Assembly (NCBI GenBank): GCA_951640165.1
Contig: OX621251.1
Coordinates: forward strand, 26,188,893-26,252,892
Reading direction: 5' to 3'
Source of the DNA: Pseudoips prasinana
Lineage: Eukaryota; Arthropoda; Insecta; Lepidoptera; Nolidae
DNA: 64,000 nt
Both the position numbers and the translations under genes were made by a program. The notes under the pieces are model-generated. The model had not been told where the DNA came from, searched no databases, and saw nothing but the letters and a program-made list of their open reading frames with translations. Shown here in pieces: positions 21,740-31,219 of this stretch; position 1 is the stretch's first letter, and the number at the start of each line of letters is the position of its first letter.

Positions 21740-21985
21740 TATTACCACAAACATGTTCTGACTATTTACAAGCGATTTTTTAAAGTTCACGTGAATAAAA
21801 TAAAAGCTGCGGAACCCACCTTACGTATTTTCTGATGTAGACCACACATTTCCTGAGTCAAGTTACACAGTAACAGGTATATTAGGAAAATTACTATGAC
21901 ACCATTTTGGCTCAAACCGGGATTTGAACCAAATGCCTCATTATTCGTGGTTAAGCAAGCTACCACTGGGCCAATGAGCCTGTCA
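21740..21985. repeat. LINE 3' fragment followed by a tRNA-like SINE head
   Basis: 21745-21805 (+) has TGACTATTTACAAGCGATTT and TTCACGTGAATAAAATAAAA, matching 11370-11462 and the inverse at 33530-33610. 21850-21985 (-) has a tRNA-like segment: GCCCAGTGGTAGCTTGCTTA (A box) and GGTTCAAATCCC (B box), with the AATTTTCCTAATA body, similar to SINE-4. Confidence 0.5.
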
Positions 21986-21989
21986 CTTA

Positions 21990-22424
21990 AAAAGGTACAC
22001 TGAATGTAACACTTACTTACTTTTTATTTTTAAAACCTTTATAAGGTGTTGTACACACTAAACTCAAAAACATAAGGAACAAAGGCGTCAGTGGTTTGGT
22101 ATTTGTTCAAGTATTTTAGCACCACTGCATTTAACCCGTTTTGCCATTTCTCTTTGTATTTTCAAATAAGTTGTTTACTTATCACTTTTATGTTTTTACG
22201 CGTGAATGGCACCATTAACTTCTCAATGGCGCCATAGGTCAATGACATATATGTATATTTATTTGGAGTACTATTGTATGTTTATGTAATTTTATTAATA
22301 GCTCATCGGATCAAGATTCTGATTACCATTTTAATCTGTAAATTATGGTAAGTTTAATACAAATATGAGTTAATTATAGAAGAAAAATGTGGACTTGCGT
22401 GTTCGTTCTTTTTCCTTTGGCGTA
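21990..22424. other. No recognised feature
   Basis: AT-rich, no repeat family identified. Confidence 0.3.
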
Positions 22425-22600
22425 ATACATATGGTAAGTGATCACCGCCGCCCATGGACACTCGCAAAAACAGCAGGACCTTAAGTACATTTCTCAGCCT
22501 TTAAAAAAGGAATAGGTTCGTTTCTTGAAGATTGCCATGTCATACCGGATTGGAAACATCTCCGCAGTTAACTGATTATACAGTGTTTGTGCGCAGTAAA
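22425..22600 (-). pseudogene. CR1/jockey-type LINE RT C-terminus and tail
   Basis: The minus frame includes NQLTAEMFPIRYDMAIFKKR followed by TYSFLKA. This matches the conserved WNxLPAxxFPxxYDxxxFKKRxxxxL C-terminal motif of CR1/jockey-clade polyproteins. The characteristic 3' block TGTCCATGGGCGGCGGTGAT and CACTTACCATATG follows at 22430-22470. No polymerase core, so a 5'-truncated dead copy. Confidence 0.7.
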
Positions 22601-22771
22601 AAGGTAAAAGTCTCTGCGTAGTTTTGCTGCGTTATGAGATGATTTATGATGCTCATATTTTACAGATGAAGTTGATACAATCACATTGCAGATATCTAAT
22701 GAATAATATGTACAGCCAGCAAGAGCAGCTACCTGCTGGCTGATTATCATAACCTCTGTGTAAGCCATAAA

Positions 22772-23069
22772 TCTATACATAGGTATAATAAAATCGTAGA
22801 AGGTGAAAACTGTACATTGAATACTTTTTTAAAGGATACTTGGGGCGTGATTTACAATCGATTTCGAAGCCAAAAATATAGTTTTTCGAATTTTCGTCTG
22901 TTTGTCTGTATGTATGTCCGGGCTAAACTCAACAAGTACTGCATGGATTTACTCCAAATTTTGCATTCTAAGAGGTCGGGTCAACATATTATCACGCTAT
23001 CACCTACGGGGAAAAGTTGTGATAATTTTTATAAATTTTAACGCGGGTAAAACCGCGGGGTACGACTAG
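22772..23069 (+). mobile_element. Helitron-A, non-autonomous
   Basis: TCTATACATAGGTATAATAA start after A; GTCTGTATGTATGTCCGGGC inside; CGCGGG-TAAAA-CCGCGG hairpin and ACGACTAG end before T. The 5' part has a short insertion (GGTA) and an internal deletion around GCATTCTAAGAGG relative to other copies. Confidence 0.8.
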
Positions 23070-23705
23070 TTGTCCTATAAACTTAAAACGAAGCCAACAA
23101 AAAGCAATTTATAGCCCAAGTTGTAGTACTCGTATAAGAAATGACACAAAAAGAAATATAAGCAAAATTCTTTCTCAACAAAGTTTATTTCAAGATGTAA
23201 AAATAACGGTAAAGTTGTAAATAACAGCTCAGTATATAAACAGACGTAAACTTGTTTTAATGATTTTAAATCTTGACTATACTTATTTGAGAAATAATTT
23301 TGAATATTTGTGAGTATTCAAAATTCATTAAATCCTTAATTATAGTCAACAATATTAGAATAACTTAATTTGCCTTTATAAATATGAAAATAATAGTCTC
23401 TGCCTTATTTTTAGAATACAATAATTATTCCATTTTATACATATACAAAATAAACATTTCATTAACATCTTTTTTAGTAAGTTTAAAAATACAAGATTGT
23501 TTTAAAAGTATAATGGACTATTTTTGTTAAAAGGCTAATTAATTGTCATAACGTTAGGCATTATTACGGGTTAGATAAGTAACCAACGAGAAAACATATC
23601 AAATTCCAAATTAGTTCCCCAAAGATTGCTTTTATATAAATCTCATTGATATATTACATTGTAATTTAATTTGAATTTAATTATTAAATAATGTTTAATT
23701 TAAAT
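23070..23705. other. No recognised feature
   Basis: Strongly AT-rich 0.6 kb, no frame, no repeat. A short local inverted pair (AGATTTAAAATCATT-like) is within expectation for this composition. Confidence 0.3.
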
Positions 23706-23960
23706 AGAAGTGGCAGCGGGCAGGGCACATAGCTCGTGGAACCGTGGCGATCGCGACAACCGCTGGGGCAGAAAAAAAATCGATTGGCGACTATGAACCG
23801 GAACACGCAGTGTGGGTAGACTAACAAGATGGACCGATGATCTTGTGAGGATCGCTGAAAGCCGCTGGATGCGGGTGGCAATTGTGGAGATCTTTGAGGT
23901 AGTATTTTGTCCAGCAGTGGGCGCCTTCCGGCTGATATGATGACAATGATGATATAAATA
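23706..23960 (+). mobile_element. RTE LINE 3' fragment
   Basis: GAAGTGGCAGCGGGCAGGGC, ACCGATGATCTTGTGAGGAT, CCGCTGGATGCGGGTGGCAA, TTTGTCCAGCAGTGGGCGCC, then GGCTGATATGATGACAATGA. It corresponds to 14995-15240 with small insertions and a deletion; frameshifted throughout. Confidence 0.85.
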
Positions 23961-24032
23961 ATGTTAAATGTTACCAAGCCAAAAATTATAATGCTTACCG
24001 TAATCTTTACCGATTTCTCTTTTTAGAACAGA

Positions 24033-24322
24033 CTAGCTGTACCCCGCGGTTTTACCTGCGTTAAATTTTATAAATTATCACAGCTCCTCCCACGTAGGTG
24101 ATAGCGTGATAATATGTAGGCTTTATGTTGACCCGACCTCTTAGTAATATTCATGCAGTACTTTTTGAGTTCAGCCCGGACATACATACAGACAAACAGA
24201 CAAAAATTCTAAAAACTATATTTTTGGCTTCGATATTAATGGTAGATCACGCCCCAAGTATCCTTTAAAAAAATATTCATTGTATAGTTTTCACTTTCCT
24301 ACGATTTTATTATATGTATAGA
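24033..24322 (-). mobile_element. Helitron-A, non-autonomous
   Basis: CTAGCTGTACCCCGCGG..CCTGCG end at 24033 and the GTATAGA/T start at 24322. The block ATATGTAGGCTTTATGTTGA-CCCGACCTC matches other copies. A typical copy with a weakened hairpin (CCTGCG for CCCGCG). Confidence 0.8.
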
Positions 24323-24422
24323 TTAGAAGCTAAGTACTAAGTTTTATTAATAGCATAGATAGCTAAGTAGCAACAACTTATTAGGCAGATATATACCGTT
24401 ACTTGCTTGAAATGGCCGCTAT

Positions 24423-24830
24423 TACATATACTACTTTTCTTTTGTAAATACATACTTATATTGTCACCGTAGCCTAGTTGGTAGTGCTCCTGCCTACAAA
24501 GCTGGTGGTCCTGGGTTCGAATCCCGGTAAGTGCATATATTTGTGTGATGAGCACGAATATTTGTTTCTGAGTCAAGGATGTTTTCTATGTATATAAGTA
24601 TTTATCTATCTAAATAAGTATGTATATCGTCGCCTGGTATCCATAGTACAAGCTTTGCTTAGTTTGGGGCTAGGATGATCTGTGTGACACTGTCCCTAAA
24701 TATTATTATAAATATTATTTATAATTACACCCAGACTTAGGACAAACAGACATGACACAGATATATGTGTGCGTGAAAAACAAATAACTGTCAGGGTGGG
24801 AATCGAATCCACGCCAACCGGCGTCTGGTG
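24423..24830 (-). repeat. SINE-2 copy split by SINE-1
   Basis: 24423-24461 is CATATACTACTTTTCTTTTG plus TAAATACATACTTATA, and the next expected bases (ATAATTACACCCAGAC, GGACAAACAGACATGAC, GTGGGAATCGAATCCACGCC) resume at 24719. The intervening sequence is a full SINE-1. Relative age: SINE-2 first, SINE-1 later. Confidence 0.85.
24462..24718 (+). repeat. SINE-1 copy nested in SINE-2
   Basis: Complete head (TAGCCTAGTTGGTAGTGC A box, GGTTCGAATCC B box), body GATGAGCACGAATATTTG, and tail CAAGCTTTGCTTAGTTTGGG..GTGTGACACTGTCC with (ATT)n. Confidence 0.9.
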
Positions 24831-24971
24831 GTGTTGGAAACCCTAGACTTGGAGGGCTCGGAGAGCACGATAAGTTGATGCTACGTATTATCTCTCGTAG
24901 TCGTATCGGGTAACCATCAATTGGATTATAACATTCTCTCACACTGCAGTCTAAAATGTCGTGTATAGTAA

Positions 24972-25517
24972 ACGGTCACCGTAGCCTAGTTGGTAGTGCT
25001 CCTGCCTACGAAGCTGGTGGTCCTGGGTTCGAATCCCGGTAAGTGCAAATATTTGTGTATTGTGTGTGTGTGTGTGTGTGTGTGTGAGTGTGCGCGTACA
25101 CCACACACCATAGTTATACTAGTTAACCAGTAGTTCGTGGTTTTTTTTCCAATCACTTCTATTGTATTGATCTTGATTTAGATTGTAATTAAAACTAAAA
25201 TAGTTTAATTAACTAATATAATGTATTAATCCTAGGGAGGAGCAGAGTCACCCAACACAAGCATTACTACATGCTTCCTGGGTGGTTCTAGCCACACTAT
25301 GTTATATGCGAAATGTTAATGAAATAAACTATTTTATTTATTTATTGTGTGATGAGCACGGACATTTGTTTCTGAGTCATGGATGTTTTCTATGTATTTA
25401 AGTATTTATCTATCTATATAAGTATGTATATCGTCTCCTGGTAACCATAGTACAAGCCTTGCTTAGTTTGGGGCTAGGATGGTCTGTGTGACATTGTCCC
25501 TAGATATTTATTATTAT
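24972..25517 (+). repeat. SINE-1 copy interrupted by another insertion
   Basis: 24972-25057 is an intact SINE-1 head to AAATATTTGTGT. 25344-25517 resumes TTGTGTGATGAGCACGGACA through GTGTGACATTGTCC and an (ATT)n tail. It is split inside the GTGTGATGAG motif. Confidence 0.85.
25058..25343 (+). mobile_element. Insertion inside SINE-1, with (TG)n and AATAAA end
   Basis: Begins at a (TG)n tract and ends TGAAATAAACTATTTTATTTA-TTTA. A TTGTGT/TTGTGT duplication flanks it. The 3' T/A-rich end after AATAAA suggests a retroposed sequence (plus strand) of unrecognised origin; the middle contains GGAGGAGCAGAGTCACCC and GCTTCCTGGGTGGTTCTAGC. Confidence 0.5.
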
Positions 25518-26135
25518 TATTTATTAAACTAATCTCCGTTGAGATTCGCCGCAGTAGCAGTAATCCGGTCATTAACATATGAAACATAGCTTATATAACA
25601 TTTTCAATTAAACTACTTTTCAGTTAATAAAACCCTGAAATTGCGATAAAATGCAATATCATTCAAACAATACCTACACCCATTTTTCCGCGTTAAAAAT
25701 AAAAGGAAAATAAATCATGGCGGTATTAATTTGATAGAATGTAGGAGAAAGTTTATGACAAAAAATACATTATACTATCTAATATCATCAATGATAATGT
25801 GTGTCTATATTTAACTTTATAATACCATTTTATCTCCATAAGAATTTTATAATGTTTTGACAATATGCAAAATATATCAAGTTTACTATAAATATTTTGG
25901 CAAACAGCCTCGCCTGACACGACTTTCTAAAGAGCGGAATAAACGGAATTTTTCATTTGCGACCAAGTGCTAAATACTTTTGTGCATTTCTGTCACGTTA
26001 AACAATAAAAAGTAGCAGCCAAGCGCGAAACGTAGTGTCAGGCAATGGGCCTCTTGGAGCGTATTAAAAAAAATACGTATTTATTTACTATTAGACTTGC
26101 CTGTTGGTCAGTGGTTAGTGACATCATGCATTGTT
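25518..26135. other. No recognised feature
   Basis: AT-rich spacer without frames or repeats noticed. Confidence 0.3.
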
Positions 26136-26139
26136 TTTT

Positions 26140-26285
26140 GTGAAGACGGTGGGAATGCCTACGCATGCTATCCGCAAATAGTGTCTGCGGGTGGGTATGT
26201 CGGACTTGCACCGACTAACCGACTAAACCTACCTACCGTGGACTTCTCTTGGCGCCTGATGGGGGAGCCCCGCGAAGGCGGGTAA
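26140..26285 (-). repeat. Dispersed repeat Z, inverse copy
   Basis: GGAATGCCTACGCATGC, GCGGGTGGGTATGTCGGAC, CCGTGGACTTCTCTTGGCGC, GATGGGGGAGCCCCGCG: the reverse of 19228-19350. The 62-codon frame over it has no motif. Confidence 0.6.
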
Positions 26286-26953
26286 GTGAAATCATGATGC
26301 CTTACCTCAAAAGGATTCTACCTCATACTTAAGTACCTAAGCTATTGTTCTACTGGGTTCTACAAAACCTTGCACTAGTATGGGTCCTAGCGAAGTTTTT
26401 TTAGAACCGCATTTTATGTTTCAACTCAATAGTAGAGCAAGTTATGGTTCTGCCCCATTCTTATGCTCTTAACTAATTCTTCAACATAGGAGAGCAATTA
26501 TGTTTTTGGGGTTTAAACCCTGTCTGCGAGTGGTTACTGATGTGAAGATGCATGAAAGAGTTGGTTTTAGGAACATTTTGTGCAAAACGTTAATACATGA
26601 AGAGGACGACGGTGGTCGGGCTACGTTCATGGTATTTCTTTTAGCCTGTGAGTACGATATATCGAATTGTATATAGTGTCACGAGAGTGTCTAATAACCT
26701 TGACTGTGTAAGATTTAATCCCATCGTCCGAAAAAAAATCTGAGACTAAGGTGCTTACGTGTATATATAAAACAAAAACTTAATGAAAAATAACCCAAAG
26801 AATGTATCTGTAAACGGTTGGCCAATATAATTAATTTAATTTAATTAACTTTACCAAAAGCTTATATAGGTACGTACCTTTTTGAAAAGGATATCTAATA
26901 TTAAACATATTTGAAGTCATATATATCAGTATATTTTTATTTTTATTGTATTA
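26286..26953. other. Mostly unrecognised; one weak repeat fragment
   Basis: 26495-26640 (GGGTTTAAACCCTGTCTGCG, GTGGTTACTGATG, GTGCAAAACGTTAATACATG) loosely follows the order of the repeat at 62240-62470. Rest unassigned. Confidence 0.35.
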
Positions 26954-27129
26954 TCACACTAATATTATAAAGGCGAAAGTTTGTGAGTGTGTATGTTTGT
27001 GACTTCTTCACGTCTAAACGGCTGGAGCGATTTTAATAAAATTTAGTACGGAGTTAGCTGACACCTGAATAAACACATAGGCTATGATTTATAAAGGTTA
27101 ACTCGGGTAAAACCGCGAGGCACAGCTAG
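26954..27129 (+). mobile_element. Helitron-C, short non-autonomous
   Basis: TCACACTAATATTATAAAGG start after A; ACGTCTAAACGGCTGGAGCG and GGAGTTAGCTGACACC inside; CTCGGG..CCGCGAGG hairpin remnant and CACAGCTAG end before T. A 176-bp family present four times in the window. Confidence 0.75.
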
Positions 27130-27140
27130 TACCTAATAAA

Positions 27141-27181
27141 TGTATTTTCATAGCCATATAAGATATGGCTATGAAAATACA
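27141..27181. repeat. Perfect 19-bp hairpin with 3-nt loop
   Basis: TGTATTTTCATAGCCATAT, loop AAG, then its exact complement at 27163-27181. It sits between two Helitron-C copies in opposite orientation. Confidence 0.95.
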
Positions 27182-27201
27182 TAATAATAATTATATATAA
27201 C

Positions 27202-27369
27202 CAGCTGTGCCCCACGGTTTTACCCGCGTTGAACTTTATAAATTAATGCCTATGTGTTGATCCAGTGTTTAGGTACTTAAGGTACTTAGGTACTTAAGGT
27301 AGTGTTTAGACGTCAAGAAGTTAAAAACATACACACTCACAAACTTTTGCCTCTATAATAATAGTGTGA
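27202..27369 (-). mobile_element. Helitron-C, inverse copy, damaged ends
   Basis: CCAGCTGTGCCCCACGG..CCCGCG at the left (CTAG lost to CCAG) and the TAGTGTGA end at 27369. It contains a duplicated TACTTAAGGTACTTAGG insertion at about 27275-27300. Tail-to-tail with the copy at 26954. Confidence 0.7.
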
Positions 27370-27597
27370 TTTTCATGGTATACACTATGTTGACCATGGG
27401 CGCGTGGTGACCGAGACCTCTCGGTCACCAAGCGCGCTGTGCGTCCCTTTATCACTCCCACAAAAAATATCAAGCAACTGAGAGCACACATCAAAGGGAC
27501 ATTATCTTATTTCAACATGCAAATACAAACATTGCAATATCTGTCGAACAATCTATTTTTTTATTTGCAACCAGTATTATTATTAACTTTCCTTTTG

Positions 27598-27860
27598 ACG
27601 GTCACCGTAGCCTAGTTGGTAGTGCTCCTGCCTACGAAGCTGGTGGTCCTGGGTTCGAATCCCGGTAAGTGCAAATATTTGTGTGATGAGCACGAATATT
27701 TTATTCTGAGTCATGGATGTTTTCTATGTATATAAGTATTTATCTATCTATATAAGTATGTTTATCGTCGCCTGGTACCCATAGTACAACCTTTACTTAG
27801 TTGGGGCTAGGATGATCTGTGTGACATTGTCCCTAGATATTATTATTATTATAGATATTA
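27598..27860 (+). repeat. SINE-1 copy, full length
   Basis: Head with intact A and B boxes, body GATGAGCACGAATATTTTAT, tail GGCTAGGATGATCTGTGTG-ACATTGTCC, (ATT)n end. Confidence 0.9.
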
Positions 27861-27869
27861 TTATTTTGA

Positions 27870-29029
27870 CATGTTTCCTATAATCAGTATCAGTGGACTA
27901 TATCAGGAAATGTTTGACACACTTAAGTGACACGACTGAGTGTAAATTATTATACGTCTGATTGATAGCAGTTTCTATTTCTCAAAGCTATACAGTTTCA
28001 TGGAATAACTTAACGAAAAATATGGTTTTAGAACTAAATAAACAATGATGAGCAAAACATGACGACATGCGTGTATTATCTGTGAACTGTCAGCTTCGAA
28101 GCATGGGTTGACAGGTTTGGTAGTAGATTTGTTTTTCTTTCATTTTTAATTCTTGGTTAGTGCATCTATCCACTTTGGTTTAACCATTTTTACAATACAA
28201 ATGCTCGAGTGGCGCAGTAGTTACAGTTTTCGCCCCAACACTTTCTTGAAAACTTGAACAAATATGTAGTTCTTGTCTGTAAAGTTCCTGCAAAACAGTG
28301 ATTTCTCTAGTGCGACGTTGTCTTTATACAGATAAATGTACTTTGTTAATCTTTCATTTTAAATATTTCATTATGAATACTGTTTTCGTCTTAACCCAGA
28401 ATTAAAAATAAAGCAAAGTGAAAGCACGTTCTATAGATTTTATCTTAAGTATTCTATTTAAATCGTTTACTTCCCGTGTCAAGATGCCAAGCCTGCCAAA
28501 GACAATTACGTAGTAGAGCAGCGACATACAAAGATTATCAATCGCTGTTGGATTTAAACCGTGAAAACAGGCGTATAACCATGCTCGTTTTCCGATTCAC
28601 AGATTCCAAACTCGTATGTAGTGTTCGAGATACTTGGGTAATGTTCCTTAGAACAACGAGAACAAAAGAGAAACCGCAGGCTGAATGTGTCGGGGCTTAT
28701 ATGACTTTGAGTTTTCATTTAATATTCGGAATCTAAACATCGAGTAAAGACTGGCTACGTTAGGAATTCTACCAGGAGAACTGATATGGTGGATGGTTTT
28801 CCGATTTTTTTGTTTGTACTTCTTTCATCGATAACTATTAACCGACATATTTTTTGCTATATGCATTATTTGCCATATTTTTAGATCATTGAAGTATTAT
28901 GTGTCATAGGTATTGTTTTACAAAATTATATTTCTCCGATTTGCAAAATAAAATATATACTTGGGAGGTTACGTTAAAGCTTTTAAAAAGAACTACCCTT
29001 TATTCTTTTATAACCATATTACTTGTATG
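27870..29029. other. No recognised gene
   Basis: AT-rich. An 86-codon frame at 28476-28736 (starting SRCQACQRQLRSRAATYKDY) shows no domain, no splice context and ordinary composition; judged chance. Confidence 0.35.
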
Positions 29030-29345
29030 TATGTTTTTAGAGGGGTCGGGCACAGCGTCCATTCGCTCAAAGAGTAGCCCGACTGGGGAAGTACCTCCAC
29101 CTTACATAAGACATTCTTTAGTAATAACATTAATAACTTTAATGTTGTGTTTCTCGGTGTGAGTAAGGTCGCCAGAGCTCATTGGGATGGGGGGAAGGGT
29201 CAGCAACACTTGTTTGCTGACTCTTGAAGGACGGCAACGCACCCGTGACACCTCTGGTGTTGCGAGTGTACATGGTCGGCGGTGATCACTCACCATCAGG
29301 AGACCCGCTTGGTCGTTTCTCGCCCTATGCCATAATAAAAAATAT
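29030..29345 (+). mobile_element. LINE 3' region (CR1/jockey-like tail)
   Basis: AGGGGTCGGGCACAGCGTCC, AGTAGCCCGACTGGGGAAGT, GGGGGGAAGGGTCAGCAACA, ACACCTCTGGTGTTGCGAGT, GGCGGTGATCACTCACCATC and an A-rich end near 29335. The same end block occurs at 51105-51290 (+) and inverted at 22430 and 31830. Non-coding here. Confidence 0.65.
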
Positions 29346-30560
29346 ATATCGTATGTATGCTTATCAACAGGTTTCATTGTATCAATATTGTAGATTAAAT
29401 CTCTTATTTTTAATATTAAATATTATTAACTTATAAAGTGCTTATTTTAGAAGGGTTTTTATTGTTCTTAGTGTAAGCTTCTTAACCTTACTTACTATAA
29501 ACACGTGACATATTAAAAATAATTGCAGCATGTAAGAATTATATCTAATGTTGCAATTCAATGAAACATAAAGCCAAAGTAAGTTAACTTTAAGTACGGA
29601 CCCCAAAAAATCGTAAACGCCTCAAGTGAAAGTTTTACGACTTGGCGAATGTCATAAGATGAACGATTGAGACCGACACGACTGACACGTTTCCGTGGTT
29701 CATATTAAATGTAACACTCGACTATTGATCGATTTATAATCCGACTAATATCTATTATGTCAATTTGTAAAAATGTTCACTCAGCTTGATAGGATTACGA
29801 ATAAAAAATATTTTTTCAAGAGTGACCTAGATTTACAGTGCCGACTAACTGTTATGCAGTTTGGCAGATTTATGTTAGTTTTTTGTTTATAAATAATTTA
29901 AATAAAAACTAAAAGATAAGTGTTAGAAATGAAAGAAAAAATGCTATTAAAAAAAATGCGGAGCAGTCTTTGGGGACTGCCGATAGAAATGAAGACCAGT
30001 TTTTATACTTCTAATCTAAATAATCTACAATGTTATTGGTGACGATTCACATTGAGATATACCTTTGCATATATAAAATGTGTACTAATAACGCAAGGAG
30101 GTAAATATAAAGGAGATTAAAAGTGTTTTGTGTACAAACTGCATAGAGAAAATAACGCCGCAAAGTAGGATATGACCGCTGACAGTAGGAATATAACTGG
30201 TCCGAAAAAAAAATCTATATGTATCTCATAACCAGTTCGTAAGCTATCAGTCGTAAGGTACAATTAAAACAGCACCATAAAAGCAAATGTATTAACTTAA
30301 TACAATTCTACCTTATATTTTGGTCTGAAGGGATGTGGGACATATTTTTCTAACTCCTCCTAGTTTCATTGTATTAATTTTTTTTCCGGGATCCAAGATG
30401 GTTGACACAATTACGCAGGACGTGCCGCTCAGTGTTTTCATTGTGTGCCTCTGTTGAACCTGGCTAACAGGAGTCGCAGTGGAGGCTAAGACGATGGGTC
30501 TAATCTCTTTTAAAATATATAGAAAATAACTTAATATTATCAAACACAGGTACATACATA
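29346..30560. other. No recognised gene, AT-rich
   Basis: 1.2 kb of AT-rich spacer. A 100-codon minus frame at 30313-30615 overlaps the MITE and shows no motif. Confidence 0.35.
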
Positions 30561-30731
30561 TGTACACACTTCTACACATCAAGCTATATATTTCCAGTAT
30601 ACGCTGATCCCGCATTGTCTTTACAATGCGGGATCAGTGATCTCTCATTGTATGGAAACCCTTTGGTTTCCATACAATGAGAGATCAGCTTATAGTGGAA
30701 ATGTATAGCTTTATATGTAGCCGTGTGTACA
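30561..30731. mobile_element. MITE-3 with twin perfect hairpins
   Basis: Outer inverted ends (TGTACACACTTCTACACATC / TGTACACACGGCTACATATA read inward) continue into AGCTATAYATTTCCA. The centre holds two perfect hairpins: 30604-30637 (15-bp stem) and 30639-30686 (22-bp stem), both closed by a CTTT loop. Relatives at 61562-61815 have a single simpler core. Confidence 0.8.
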
Positions 30732-30779
30732 ATCGGCGCTCTTATTACTTTGTATAGATTTATTCTAAGCAACCGTTTT

Positions 30780-31101
30780 TAATGTAACACATTTTAATCA
30801 CTCAGCTACAGTTAATAACGATGCACGTTTTGCGAAGAATGTGCCCTAAAGTAATTTAAATTAAGAGGCCCATTCTTCGCGAAATATGTGTATGAATGAA
30901 AAAGTCACTTAGTTATAATAGAAAAAATACTTTATGTGACCTCTATATTTTTTATTTCTACGTTTGTTTTACCACGTTGTCGACGTGACTAATTATAGCT
31001 TTCTAGCACTAAGAGTCTGTGCTAAGCTGCCGACAGGCAGATGGACTGACATGACGAACCTAAAAAAATTAAATAAAAGATTATCTCCGCACTTTTATGG
31101 T
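30780..31101. other. Spacer with one inverted repeat
   Basis: TTTTGCGAAGAATG (from 30828) pairs with CATTCTTCGCGAAA (to 30882) around about 30 bp. Otherwise featureless. Confidence 0.4.
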
Positions 31102-31219
31102 GTACAGACGCCAGCACATCAAGCTACCCCAATTGACATTGAACTCTTAAGTGATAAAGTTGAAAATCTATAAAAGAAATTTGACAGTTTCGGGTAGCTG
31201 GATGTGCTGGCGTCTGTAC
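31102..31219. mobile_element. MITE-1 (copy 2)
   Basis: 118 bp; ends GTACAGACGCCAGCACATCA and, from the right, GTACAGACGCCAGCACATCC, extending through AGCTACCC. Relative of 4078-4218. Its right arm contains the breakpoint of the neighbouring tandem duplication. Confidence 0.8.

Noticed and set aside
28476..28736. 86-codon frame as a host exon
   Set aside because: No recognised domain, no splice sites in the right phase, composition not distinct.
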